From Vibrio sp. CB1-14 (GTDB lineage: Bacteria > Pseudomonadota > Gammaproteobacteria > Enterobacterales > Vibrionaceae), in assembly GCF_040412085.2 (NCBI RefSeq), contig NZ_CP115921.1, positions 1,116,001-1,180,000 of the forward strand: a stretch of 64,000 bases of DNA, written 5' to 3'. Below the pieces are notes generated by a model. The model was not told the origin of the DNA. It saw nothing but the letters and a program-made list of their open reading frames with translations, and did not search any database. Positions 37,412 to 46,494 of this stretch are shown piece by piece; the stretch's first letter is position 1, and each line of letters begins with the position of its first letter. The translations under genes and the position numbers were made by a program.

Positions 37412-37543
37412 CTAACATGATTTAAGTTGTTGATTAATAATGGTTGATGGTATTTATGATACTTACCATGTTAGAAACTATCAAACTTTATTGATGTTTT
37501 TGTGTAATTTGTCACTGAGTTTTATGGGGGTAATTTCTAACAT
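37412..37543. promoter_or_regulatory. Divergent control region with repeated CTAACAT elements
   Basis: CTAACAT occurs at 37412-37418 and 37537-37543, and inverted (ATGTTAG) at 37468-37474. The last two extend to a perfect 10-bp inverted repeat, ATGTTAGAAA (37468-37477) and TTTCTAACAT (37534-37543), 56 bp apart. A second symmetry, ATGGTA-N11-TACCAT, lies at 37447-37469. They are candidate operators for the RpiR protein encoded next door. Confidence 0.55.
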
Positions 37544-37550
37544 AGGTGTC

Positions 37551-39029
37551 ATGGAAAGCGTGAAGACGAGAGATAAGGTCATGTTGTTCGACACTATTAT
37601 AAAAAATGTAGAAATCGTCGATGGAACCAATGAGGCGTCCTACCATGCCGATCTGGCTATTAAGCAAGATCGCATCGCTAAAATTGGTGATCTTGCTGGC
37701 TTTGAGGCGAGCACGATCATCGACGGCCAGGGTCAGGTGCTCAGTCCTGGTTTTATTGATGTTCACACTCACGATGATACCAATGTTATTCGCTACCCAG
37801 ATTGCTTGCCGAAAATCAGTCAAGGCGTGACAACGGTGATTGTTGGTAACTGCGGCATAAGTGCATCACCGGCAACGTTACACGTTGCACCGCCAGACCC
37901 GATGAATCTATTGGGCAAGCAAGAAGACTTTAAGTACCCAACGTTTGCTGAATACGCGACTGCGGTTGAGCAAGCGGAGCCTGCGGTGAATGTTGCTGCC
38001 TTGATAGGGCACACCACACTTCGCAATAACGTGATGGATGAGCTGCTTCGTGAAGCCTCAGAAGATGAGCTTCAGGCGATGCAAACTGCCTTAGCTCAAG
38101 CGATGTCCGAAGGTGCGCTGGGATTGAGCTCTGGCTTGGCCTATGCCAGCGCTAAGCAGGCAACCGCCAGTGAAGTGATGCGACTAGCAGAGGTATTGGC
38201 TGAGTTTGGCGGCATCTATACCACTCATATGCGCACTGAATTTGAAGAAATATTGAGTGCGATGGAAGAGGCTTTTGAAACGGGGCAACATGCCCGTGTC
38301 CCTGTGGTTATTTCTCACTTGAAATGTGCAGGCGCTGGTAACTGGGGAAGAACCGTTGAAGTTCTCGATTTGCTCGAAAAAACGGCTCAGCACCAAGATG
38401 TTTCCTGTGATTGTTACCCCTATTCAGCAAGCTCATCAACGCTTGATTTAAAACAAGTGACCGATGACTTCGATATTTTCATCACTTGGTCTGAAACAAA
38501 ACCTGAGTATGCGGGGCAGCTCCTTGCTGACATCGCTAACCAAATGGAACTGCCATTGATGGAAGCGGCTAAAGCCATTCAACCAGCCGGTGCTGTGTAT
38601 CACTGTATGGATGAAGCAGATGTCGAGCGAGTGCTTAAGCATAAGCTCACTATGGTGGGATCAGATGGGTTGCCAAACGATCCTCATCCACACCCAAGGC
38701 TTTGGGGCACTTTCCCGAAAGTTCTTAACCATTACTGCAAAGATCGCGGCCTATTTCCTCTTGAGGAAGCAGTGTACAAAATGACGGGAATGTCGGCGAA
38801 GCGCTATAACCTGGCAAATAGAGGCGTTATTAAAGAAGGCGCGTTTGCTGATTTGGTTTTATTTAATAAACATAACGTTCGCGATACCGCGACGTTTGAA
38901 TCACCAATTTCCGTCGCAGACGGAATTGAATGTGTATTCGTAAACGGAAATATCAGCTATCAGAATAAATTAGTCGCCAACAAAAGATTTGGTCGATTTA
39001 TATATAGAGATGGCACTAATTGCTCTTGA
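37551..39029 (+). CDS. N-acyl-D-amino-acid deacylase
   Basis: 492-aa amidohydrolase-fold enzyme removing N-acyl groups from D-amino acids in the cytosol. Zinc motifs: SPGFIDVHTHDD, a bridging Cys region in VGNCGIS, ISHLKCAG, DCYPYSASS and GSDGLPNDPHPHPR. The long open frame begins at 37440; ATG 37551 or 37581 fits family length best. It heads the plus-strand half of the locus and feeds free D-amino acid to the divergent PLP enzyme. Confidence 0.86.
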   Translation: MESVKTRDKVMLFDTIIKNVEIVDGTNEASYHADLAIKQDRIAKIGDLAGFEASTIIDGQGQVLSPGFIDVHTHDDTNVIRYPDCLPKISQGVTTVIVGNCGISASPATLHVAPPDPMNLLGKQEDFKYPTFAEYATAVEQAEPAVNVAALIGHTTLRNNVMDELLREASEDELQAMQTALAQAMSEGALGLSSGLAYASAKQATASEVMRLAEVLAEFGGIYTTHMRTEFEEILSAMEEAFETGQHARVPVVISHLKCAGAGNWGRTVEVLDLLEKTAQHQDVSCDCYPYSASSSTLDLKQVTDDFDIFITWSETKPEYAGQLLADIANQMELPLMEAAKAIQPAGAVYHCMDEADVERVLKHKLTMVGSDGLPNDPHPHPRLWGTFPKVLNHYCKDRGLFPLEEAVYKMTGMSAKRYNLANRGVIKEGAFADLVLFNKHNVRDTATFESPISVADGIECVFVNGNISYQNKLVANKRFGRFIYRDGTNCS

Positions 39030-39087
39030 ATAAACACTATTCGAGATGTGTAACATTTAAATAAGAAGTAACAAACTGGAGTAAACA

Positions 39088-39480
39088 ATGACAATTAAAC
39101 GCTATGGTGTAGAAGGTGGAACCGGTACTGGCGGACAACATTTACCCTTTGCTCGTGCAACAGAAGCCGGTGGCTTTCTCTATGTGTCGGGTCAAACACC
39201 GATGACAGATGGCGAAGTTGTTGAAGGTGGTATTGTTGATCAGTCGCGTTTAGCGATTCAAAACTGTGTCGACATTATGGAAGAAGCGGGTTACGGCCTT
39301 GAAGATGTCGTGCATGTGAAAGTAGTGCTAACAGACTCACGCTATTTCCAATCTTTCAACAAAGTGTTCAAAGAGTTCTTCGGTGCTAACCCGCCAGCGC
39401 GAATTTGCATGGTGTGTGACCTTGTGGTCGATGTAAAGGTTGAAGTCGATGTAACCTGCTATCGCGAAGATCGCCGATAA
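39088..39480 (+). CDS. RidA-family enamine/imine deaminase
   Basis: 130-aa RidA/YjgF protein, trimeric, hydrolysing reactive enamine or imine intermediates from PLP dehydratases. YVSGQTPM (about residues 30-37), the conserved Arg in PPARICMV near residue 105, and the final VDVTCYRE are seen. Ribosome site GGAG. Its presence beside the D-amino acid dehydratase matches known RidA partners. Confidence 0.9.
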   Translation: MTIKRYGVEGGTGTGGQHLPFARATEAGGFLYVSGQTPMTDGEVVEGGIVDQSRLAIQNCVDIMEEAGYGLEDVVHVKVVLTDSRYFQSFNKVFKEFFGANPPARICMVCDLVVDVKVEVDVTCYREDRR

Positions 39481-39509
39481 AATAAATATTCAACAGTAAG
39501 CAACATTAT

Positions 39510-39533
39510 TAAGGGCATTTTGCGATGCCCTTA
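39510..39533 (+). terminator. Hairpin between ridA-like gene and symporter gene
   Basis: TAAGGGCAT (39510-39518), loop TTTGCG, ATGCCCTTA (39525-39533). No U-run follows. Possibly a processing or partial termination site within the operon. Confidence 0.45.
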
Positions 39534-39642
39534 TCAATAAAAATAACAATGACATTCTGATCACATAATGTAATTACTTTTCGATATAAATAACGTAAAA
39601 GTAAGCAGTGTCTTATCTGCTTATATCTCTGGAGGTAGTTCA

Positions 39643-41136
39643 ATGAACAGTACACTATTTTTATCCAGTTTTGGGGTATATGTGTGTTTCCTTATTTGGT
39701 TAGGGTGGTTTGTATCCCGCAACCAAAAGTCAGGTGAAGATTTTCTACTTGGTGGGCGTGGTCTACCACTGTTCCTAGTGTTGGGTACGACCGTCGCGAC
39801 CATGGTGGGTACTGGCTCTAGTATGGGCGCGGTTGGCTTTGGCTACGCGAACGGCTGGGCTGGTGCTTTGTATGGTATTGGTGGCGCACTTGGTATTCTG
39901 CTTCTTGCTCTATGGTTTGCCCCTGTACGTCGTCTCAATTTTATGACCATGAGTGAAGAGCTGTCTTATTACGTGGGTGCAAACCGCGTAGTAAAAAACC
40001 TAGTTGGAGTGCTGATTTTTATCGCTTCCATTGGTTGGTTAGGTGCCCACATTCTTGGTGGCGGCATGTACCTCGCCTGGATTGCTGACATTGATCTCAA
40101 TGTGGCTAAGGTCATTATTGCTGCGGCATTCACTATCTACGTGGTGATCGGTGGTTATACTGCGGTGGTTTGGACTGACACGATTCAAGCTGTCATCCTG
40201 TTCGTTGGTTTCATTCTAATGGCGGTGCTATCGGTTCAGCACATTGGTGGACTGGATAACTTATATGCGGCAATGGATCCAGCAGCAACCAGCTTCCTGG
40301 CTATCGAGAAGCTAGGCATTATCCCTGCGATTTCACTCGCTGTTGTGGTTGGTGTGGGAGTGTTAGCAACGCCTTCTTTCCGCCAACGTATCTACTCTGG
40401 TAAGGATGTTTCAACGATTCGTCGCTCGTTTGTGCTCTCTGGCGTGCTGTATCTGTTCTTCTCTATCATTCCAGCCATCATTGGTATGGCGGCACATGCG
40501 ATTGACCCAAGCCTTGATAATCCAAACTTTGCGTTCCCATACATTGCGGCAACGGTATTGCCTGTGGGTATCGGCATGATTGTTCTGATTGCGGGTCTGT
40601 CTGCAACCATGTCAAGTGCGAGCTCTGATGCCATTGCTGGTGTGTCGATTCTGCTGCGTGATGTCTACGTGATGTTCACAGGGCGCGTACCAAACAAAGA
40701 ATCGATGATGAACTACTCAAGACTCGCTTTGGTCGTGGTGATTGGCTTTGCTCTACTATTCGCACTGACGTCGAATGACATCATTGGCTACATCACCAAG
40801 ATGATCTCTACCGTGATGTCAGGCATGTTCGTCTGCGGCATGCTAGGACGTTTCTGGAAGCGTTACACCTGGCAAGGTGCTATCGCAACCTTGGTGGGTG
40901 CATCGGCGGCCTCGTTCACTGTCATCCTTAGCCCAAGCTTGTCCGCTTATTGGGGTAACCCTGTGATTCCATCTGTAGCGGTTGCAACACTAGCGGGCGT
41001 TGCTGTGAGCTTATTCACCCCAAGAAACATGGTTTCTCCAGAAGAAGCGCAAGCCATCTTAGATGCAGAGCGTGCGCAAATGGAACAAGGCGGCGAATCG
41101 GGCAGTACAACGACGACTACGCCAGTTACCGAGTAA
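39643..41136 (+). CDS. Sodium:solute symporter
   Basis: 497-aa SSS-family importer with about 13 helices. Characteristic elements: N-terminal SFGVYVCFLIWLGWFVS helix, SGEDFLLGGR near residue 30, GTGSSMGAVGF and the repeated VIGGYTAVVWTDTIQA region, which carries the Na+-site context. The Ser/Thr-rich tail is hydrophilic. Ribosome site GGAGG. In context it likely imports an N-acyl-D-amino acid or related product. Confidence 0.88.
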   Translation: MNSTLFLSSFGVYVCFLIWLGWFVSRNQKSGEDFLLGGRGLPLFLVLGTTVATMVGTGSSMGAVGFGYANGWAGALYGIGGALGILLLALWFAPVRRLNFMTMSEELSYYVGANRVVKNLVGVLIFIASIGWLGAHILGGGMYLAWIADIDLNVAKVIIAAAFTIYVVIGGYTAVVWTDTIQAVILFVGFILMAVLSVQHIGGLDNLYAAMDPAATSFLAIEKLGIIPAISLAVVVGVGVLATPSFRQRIYSGKDVSTIRRSFVLSGVLYLFFSIIPAIIGMAAHAIDPSLDNPNFAFPYIAATVLPVGIGMIVLIAGLSATMSSASSDAIAGVSILLRDVYVMFTGRVPNKESMMNYSRLALVVVIGFALLFALTSNDIIGYITKMISTVMSGMFVCGMLGRFWKRYTWQGAIATLVGASAASFTVILSPSLSAYWGNPVIPSVAVATLAGVAVSLFTPRNMVSPEEAQAILDAERAQMEQGGESGSTTTTTPVTE

Positions 41137-41146
41137 TCACACTCTA

Positions 41147-41176
41147 AGTCAGGGTGTAGCCCAAGACACCCTGACT
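41147..41176 (+). terminator. Hairpin between symporter and porin genes
   Basis: AGTCAGGGTGT (41147-41157), loop AGCCCAAG, ACACCCTGACT (41166-41176). Perfect 11-bp stem without U-run; may be a weak terminator or a stabiliser that separates expression of porin and hexosaminidase. Confidence 0.5.
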
Positions 41177-41211
41177 CTAAAACATTTCTCCCCCATTAAG
41201 ACAAAAAAATA

Positions 41212-41931
41212 ATGAAAAAACAGTGTATCTACCCTTTGTTAGTACTGATGTCTTCATCAGCTTTGGCATCCACTACCTATTTAGACTTACGCCACGAATA
41301 TAGAGACCCGTCTGATAGACATCGCAGCCGAGTCATTCTTGGTCATCATTTTGATAACGGCTATGGCATTGAAATGCTGACCAATATTAACCACGGCACT
41401 TACGCTGATAGCTTTGGTAGTAACCTACGTCTATCTAATACTGAGGTGACCAACTACTACACTTACGGTGTGAATGACAACTTCACTTTGAACCCAGGTA
41501 TTACACTTAACTTCCTAAGTTCAAACACCTTTTACATGCCGTATCTAAAGCTGAACTACAACTTCGATAACGGCTTCTTTATTCACGGTCGATATCGTTA
41601 TGACTTCTCCAGTGCCGAAGCTCAAAATGCAGCAGGCGAGTTGGAGACCATCAAACGAAATCGTTACGACGTGTGGACAGGATACAGCAACGACAAATTT
41701 ACGCTGTCGTATGCCTATACCTACTTTGACCAGATCACTAATCATCCAGGCGAACTTGCCAACGGTGAGCAAACGGCTCGCGAACATACAGTGAAGTTTA
41801 TGTACAAATACTCAAGCTTTATGCGCCCATATGCGGAAATTGTCGACGCTGATAAGAACATTTATATCCCCGAACCCAACAAAGGCGCGACAGAGTGGCG
41901 CTATCGCATTGGTCTAAATTTTGTTTTCTAA
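41212..41931 (+). CDS. KdgM/NanC-type outer membrane porin
   Basis: 239 aa: signal peptide (MKKQCIYPLLVLMSSSALAS) and a barrel of alternating strands rich in Tyr/Arg, with YLDLRHEYRD at the mature start and a terminal Phe (LNFVF), the outer-membrane sorting signal. KdgM-family channels pass acidic oligosaccharides and NanC passes N-acetylneuraminate. Suggests that the locus imports an acidic sugar-containing oligomer. Ends 10 nt before the GH20 gene. Confidence 0.82.
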   Translation: MKKQCIYPLLVLMSSSALASTTYLDLRHEYRDPSDRHRSRVILGHHFDNGYGIEMLTNINHGTYADSFGSNLRLSNTEVTNYYTYGVNDNFTLNPGITLNFLSSNTFYMPYLKLNYNFDNGFFIHGRYRYDFSSAEAQNAAGELETIKRNRYDVWTGYSNDKFTLSYAYTYFDQITNHPGELANGEQTAREHTVKFMYKYSSFMRPYAEIVDADKNIYIPEPNKGATEWRYRIGLNFVF

Positions 41932-41941
41932 GGAAGTAGTC

Positions 41942-44389
41942 ATGAACAAAAAACTCGTCTCTCTATTAATTGCAGGCACACTAACATCAACGGCATGGGC
42001 TATGGCACCGAATACAGATCTGAATCTAATGCCTTATCCACAAACTGTGGAGCTAAGACAGGGCGCTGTCGTCATCGACAAAGACTTTAGTATTTTCATC
42101 AAAGGTTTTAACTCTGAGCGCGTGGAAGCGACCGCAAAACGTTTTGTTAATCGTATTGAGCGTCAAACGGGTCTTCCGACACTGAACTGGCAAGCGGAAA
42201 GCGCTAGTGAAGCAACCTTAGTGATTGATATCGACCAAGCGCCAAAATCGGCAGTGCAAGATATCAATGCTGATGAGTCCTATACGCTGGATGTTCAGAA
42301 TGGTCAGATCGTGCTTAAAGCCAACCGCCCTTATGGTGCGATTCGTGGTATCGAGACTATCCTTCAGCTAGTAAAAACAGACGCCATCGGATACTCAGTA
42401 CCGGCTATCTATGTAGAAGACGAACCACGTTTTCGCTGGCGTGGGGTCTCTTATGACACATCACGTCACTTTATTGAGATGGAAGTGATTTTGCGTCAGT
42501 TGGATGCTATGGCGTCTGCGAAGATGAACGTGTTCCACTGGCATATTTGGGACGACCAAGGCATTCGCATTCAGCTTGATAACTACACTAAGCTGTGGGA
42601 GAAAACCACAGATGGTGACTACTACACCAAAGATCAGATTCGCTATGTTGTTGATTATGCTCGTGAGTTGGGTATCCGTGTAGTGCCGGAAATCTCGCTA
42701 CCTGGTCACGCATCAGCGGTTGCACATGCTTATCCAGAGCTGATGTCTGGTTTAGGCGAACAAAGCTATCCACAGCAGCGCGAATGGGGTGTATTTGAAC
42801 CGCTTATGGATCCGACGAATCCAGAGCTCTATACCATGCTGAGCAGCGTGTTTGATGAAGTGGTTGAGTTATTCCCTGATGACTACTTCCACATTGGTGG
42901 TGATGAGCCGAACTACAAACAGTGGCAAAATAATCCAGAAATTCAGGCGTTTATTAAGGAAAACAACTTAGATGGCGAGCGCGGCCTTCAGTCCTACTTG
43001 AATGCGAAAGTAGAGAAAATGCTCGAAGAGCGTGGCAAGAAGATGTCTGGTTGGGATGAGATATGGCACAAAGACCTGCCTAAATCTATCGTTATTCAAA
43101 GCTGGCGCGGCCACGATAGTATTGGCCGAGCAGCGCAAGAGGGATATCAGGGACTGCTTTCGACAGGTTACTACCTAGACCAACCTCAACCGACTAGCTA
43201 CCACTACCGCAATGACCCTATGCCTCACGGTATTACTGTTGACGATCAACTGCATGAAGGCGAGCGATTTGTCAGTTACCAGTGGGAGAAGCCACGTACC
43301 AAAGGTGGCCCTCGCAAAGGCTTGCTAACGATCATCCAAGCTAAAGACGGCAGCGTTCGAGCCTTCACTGATTACAACGGCAAATCTCGTACTGAAGTTG
43401 AAATCCTTGAGTACACCCCAGGTGAAAGCTTCAAGGGTCACTTTGATAACTTCATGTCTTACACCGAGTTCAACTTGAAGCTTGCTGGCGACAAGTTGGC
43501 AGAAGGCAGTTATCAGCTTATTGGTAACGTGCGTTGGCCGACCACGGGTGAAATTGTTGCCTCTTCAGCTAAGCCGGGCTCGGTGATCCCTGAACCAACT
43601 GGTGGTTATCCTGCGGAACTTACAGAACAGGAGCAGTCGCTGATTCTCGGTGGTGAAATTACTGTTTGGGCGGAAAACATCAATACTCAAACCATGGAAA
43701 ATCGCATTTGGCCACGCAGCTATGCAATTGCTGAGCGTTTCTGGTCTTCTGAAGAGCTAACCGATGAAGCAAGCATGTATAAACGTATGCGTGCTATCGA
43801 TAATTGGTCTGAGATTTCTTTAGGGATGCGCCATCATGCGGACTCTAGAGTGATGATGCAACGCTTAGCAAATGGCGCAGATATCACGCCGCTACTAGCT
43901 TTAGCGCGATATACTGAGCCTGCGCAGTACTATGCTCGTAACTGGGAAAAATGGATTCAAACGGAAAACCATGGCGACCTTTACAATCAGCATGAGCGTT
44001 TGAATCGTTTTGCTGATGCCCTTCCGGTTGAGAGCTACGCCGTTTATGAAATGAATGATTTGGTGGAGCAGTTCGAGAAAGGGGATAAGCAAGCATTAAC
44101 AGCGTTAGAACAGCACTACCAAACTGTTTTGAACGCTGCAGCGGCTGCAGAGCCTGTATTTGCCGCCAACGTGGCGTCTGTCGATACAGTGGCACTGACC
44201 AAAGCTACCAAGCAGGTTGCTGAAATAGGCTTAACCTTGGTATCAAAGGCGAAATCTGGTGATAGCGTGAGCAAAGCGGATGCACAGGCGTATCAAGCAA
44301 TGATTAACGAGTCTGCGATTATCATTGATGAAACGATCGTCGCTATCGTTAAGCCGACAGAAATGCTACTGAAAACGTTCACTAAGTAA
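41942..44389 (+). CDS. Secreted GH20 beta-N-acetylhexosaminidase with an inserted domain
   Basis: 815-aa exported enzyme (signal peptide MNKKLVSLL...AWA) removing terminal GlcNAc/GalNAc. A non-catalytic N-terminal domain (about 25-155) precedes the GH20 TIM barrel, starting at RWRGVSYDTSRHF. Catalytic D321-E322 are in HIGGDEP. Between YYLDQ (near 413) and GGEITVWAE (570) lie about 155 residues, far more than the usual loop, giving a beta-rich insert. ATG 41942 follows GGAAGT; the upstream ORF start is inside the porin gene. The last gene of the locus, with its own terminator. Confidence 0.9.
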   Translation: MNKKLVSLLIAGTLTSTAWAMAPNTDLNLMPYPQTVELRQGAVVIDKDFSIFIKGFNSERVEATAKRFVNRIERQTGLPTLNWQAESASEATLVIDIDQAPKSAVQDINADESYTLDVQNGQIVLKANRPYGAIRGIETILQLVKTDAIGYSVPAIYVEDEPRFRWRGVSYDTSRHFIEMEVILRQLDAMASAKMNVFHWHIWDDQGIRIQLDNYTKLWEKTTDGDYYTKDQIRYVVDYARELGIRVVPEISLPGHASAVAHAYPELMSGLGEQSYPQQREWGVFEPLMDPTNPELYTMLSSVFDEVVELFPDDYFHIGGDEPNYKQWQNNPEIQAFIKENNLDGERGLQSYLNAKVEKMLEERGKKMSGWDEIWHKDLPKSIVIQSWRGHDSIGRAAQEGYQGLLSTGYYLDQPQPTSYHYRNDPMPHGITVDDQLHEGERFVSYQWEKPRTKGGPRKGLLTIIQAKDGSVRAFTDYNGKSRTEVEILEYTPGESFKGHFDNFMSYTEFNLKLAGDKLAEGSYQLIGNVRWPTTGEIVASSAKPGSVIPEPTGGYPAELTEQEQSLILGGEITVWAENINTQTMENRIWPRSYAIAERFWSSEELTDEASMYKRMRAIDNWSEISLGMRHHADSRVMMQRLANGADITPLLALARYTEPAQYYARNWEKWIQTENHGDLYNQHERLNRFADALPVESYAVYEMNDLVEQFEKGDKQALTALEQHYQTVLNAAAAAEPVFAANVASVDTVALTKATKQVAEIGLTLVSKAKSGDSVSKADAQAYQAMINESAIIIDETIVAIVKPTEMLLKTFTK

Positions 44390-44407
44390 CGATTGTTCAA
44401 GAACGAC

Positions 44408-44462
44408 AAGCCGGGAATTACTTAAGGATACAAAATTCAAAGTAATACCCGGCTTTTTTTAA
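44408..44462 (+). terminator. Terminator after the GH20 gene
   Basis: AAGCCGGG-A-ATTACTT (44408-44423) pairs with AAGTAAT-A-CCCGGCTT (44440-44455), one A/A mismatch, then a run of Ts. Strong rho-independent terminator. Confidence 0.9.
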
Positions 44463-44598
44463 TTGCGGTTTGAGACGAACATTTTTAGCCGAACTGATAA
44501 CTCCTGCTTATCAGGCTAATAACGACAAGTGAATTCCCTGAAGCACATTGAAACAGTATTCTTTCTCTCGTAGACACAACCACTGCGAGAAACCCGTT

Positions 44599-45021
44599 AT
44601 GACACTATCTCAAAACTCTGTTAAATCACTTTTTGCTGCTGCAACCCTAGCTCTTCTTGCTGGTTGCGCTTCACCTGCTTTCGATAAGGACAATGAGAAC
44701 GCAGCACGTAATAGAGGCGCAGCGGGAGGTGCTTTACTTGGTGCCACAATGGGCGTACTGACAGGCGAACCTGAGCTGGCTGTAAAAGGCGCGGTTGCTG
44801 GTGGTGTTGCTGGTGGCGTTGCTGGCTCTATGAAAGACTTGGATGATTCCCGTGAAACAGGGCGTACAGAAACGCTAGCTGATGGGATAAAGCAAGACAA
44901 TCGCAGTGATGCGGAGAAGCGCGCTGACGAGCTAGAGGCTGAAATTCGTATCCGCGAGTTAGAGCAAAAGTTGGCTGAAATGGAGAAGGCTCAACAGGTG
45001 GAGTCTAGCCAAGAAGGCTAA
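44599..45021 (+). CDS. Glycine-zipper lipoprotein
   Basis: 140 aa. Signal peptide with lipobox LLAGC (Cys near residue 24), then a Gly/Ala-rich zipper (GAAGGALLGATMG and GAVAGGVAGGVAG, about 41-80), and a charged coiled-coil tail (EAEIRIRELEQKLAEMEKAQ). Probably outer-membrane anchored. ATG 44599 gives a proper signal peptide; the longer frame from 44548 does not. Function unknown. Confidence 0.8.
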   Translation: MTLSQNSVKSLFAAATLALLAGCASPAFDKDNENAARNRGAAGGALLGATMGVLTGEPELAVKGAVAGGVAGGVAGSMKDLDDSRETGRTETLADGIKQDNRSDAEKRADELEAEIRIRELEQKLAEMEKAQQVESSQEG

Positions 45022-45502
45022 TCACATTGTCTAGGCAAGCATTGGCTTAGATTTTGAGATAAAGAAAAGGCCGATTGATAAATCAATCGGCCGAAAACAG
45101 TGTGAACAAATCGGTTCACTAACAACGTCAGTTGGCTAGGTGACTTCATTGCTGAAGTCATAATATATGTAGCATGATGTGTGCCAACTTTGCCGAAAGC
45201 TATTTACCGACTTTTTGTGCGTCATTACACATAAAAGGTTCGATGCGTTCTTATATTGCAAATGCAAACCGCAATATATTTGCAATATGCAACCTACTAA
45301 CACTCTTCTCAATAAGCTCTGCCGAATTTTCATTTCAATTTACGTTAAGAATGTGATGCTTTTGTGGCATGCCCACGTGATCTTGACTAATTTTAGAAGC
45401 GGACACTTTAAATTTAAACTCAAAAGCGCATCGAGAGTGATGAAAGGTGTCAGTACGCAGTCCAAATTTGTCTAGTACGTCTATGCTAAGGAACTCTCAC
45501 AC
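45022..45502. other. Intergenic region with a hairpin and a TTGCAA-rich inverted repeat
   Basis: 481 bp. GGCCGATTGAT-AA-ATCAATCGGCC (45069-45092) is a perfect hairpin after the lipoprotein gene. ATATTGCAAAT (45253-45263) and ATTTGCAATAT (45278-45288) form an inverted repeat within a cluster of TGCAA elements. Open frames here (for example 45179-45475) look random and lack ribosome sites. Confidence 0.5.
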
Positions 45503-46465
45503 ATGCAGCCAGCTCCTATACCCATCGATGATGATTACCGTTTGAAAGTTGTTAGGCAGCTTAATATCGACAGTGTGCCAGAGGAGCGTTTTGATCGGGT
45601 TACGCGATTAGCAAAACGGATGTTTGATGTAGATATTGCTTTGTTAACCATCGTTGACAGAGACACACAGTGGTTCAAATCCAATGTAGGACTCGCTGCG
45701 AATCAAACGGGTCGTGGAGAATCATTTTGTGGCCATGCTATTTTAGGTGACGAGCCATTCATTATTCACGATGCGTCTATTGATGAACGTTTTCGCGATA
45801 ATCCATTGGTGACGGGTGACCCCAACATCCGTTTTTATGCTGGCGTGCCTATCAAAATAGAGGGCGGTGTCAAGGTCGGTACCTTGTGTGTTATAGACAG
45901 TAAACCGAGACTGTTTACCGATCAGCAAGTTCATGACCTGATAGATCTCGCGAAGTTAGCCGAATCTGAGCTGGTGGCGAACTTAAACTCTACCCTTGAT
46001 GAGTTAACTCAAATCTCCAATCGACGTGGTTATCGATTGCTTGCCGACAAAGTGATTCAAAAATGTCGCTTTTCTACGGAGCCATACACAGTAGCCCTGT
46101 TTGATCTCAATAACTTCAAAGCCATCAACGATACATTCGGGCATTCTGTTGGCGACGAGGCACTACGCCAATTTGCCAAATTGTTAAAAGCGAGTTTTAG
46201 AGACTCTGACGTGATAGCCAGAGTAGGGGGAGATGAGTTTGTTGTCTTGATGTCCGGAACCACAGGAAACGACTCCAAGTTCCCAATGACACGGTTTAAT
46301 GACAATGTCGCGTCGTTCAATCGCAATCATCAAGCAGTTTACGCCTTGAGTTATTGCGTTGGCATTGTTTGTTGCACTCCGCTCGATAATGTTGATCACG
46401 ATGAGCTGCTCGACCTGGCTGACAAAGCGCTTTACTTAAATAAAGCCTCTCAAGGGCAAGGTTAA
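45503..46465 (+). CDS. GAF-GGDEF diguanylate cyclase
   Basis: 320-aa cytosolic protein: GAF domain (about 25-150, with GRGESFCGHAI and GVPIKIEGGVKVGTLCVID) and GGDEF domain (about 160-318). GGDEF is at 242-246 in RVGGDEF, with an RxxD inhibitory site at 233-236, so it should make c-di-GMP and be feedback-inhibited. The signal sensed by GAF is unknown. Monocistronic. Ribosome site AAGGA is rather far from ATG. Confidence 0.88.
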   Translation: MQPAPIPIDDDYRLKVVRQLNIDSVPEERFDRVTRLAKRMFDVDIALLTIVDRDTQWFKSNVGLAANQTGRGESFCGHAILGDEPFIIHDASIDERFRDNPLVTGDPNIRFYAGVPIKIEGGVKVGTLCVIDSKPRLFTDQQVHDLIDLAKLAESELVANLNSTLDELTQISNRRGYRLLADKVIQKCRFSTEPYTVALFDLNNFKAINDTFGHSVGDEALRQFAKLLKASFRDSDVIARVGGDEFVVLMSGTTGNDSKFPMTRFNDNVASFNRNHQAVYALSYCVGIVCCTPLDNVDHDELLDLADKALYLNKASQGQG

Positions 46466-46494
46466 AGGTTACTCTTTCTGTGAATCGCTTTCTA

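Noticed and set aside
45179..45475. 98-codon open frame in the intergenic region upstream of the GGDEF gene
   Set aside because: No ribosome site, Cys-rich odd composition and overlap with the inverted repeat; reads as non-coding.
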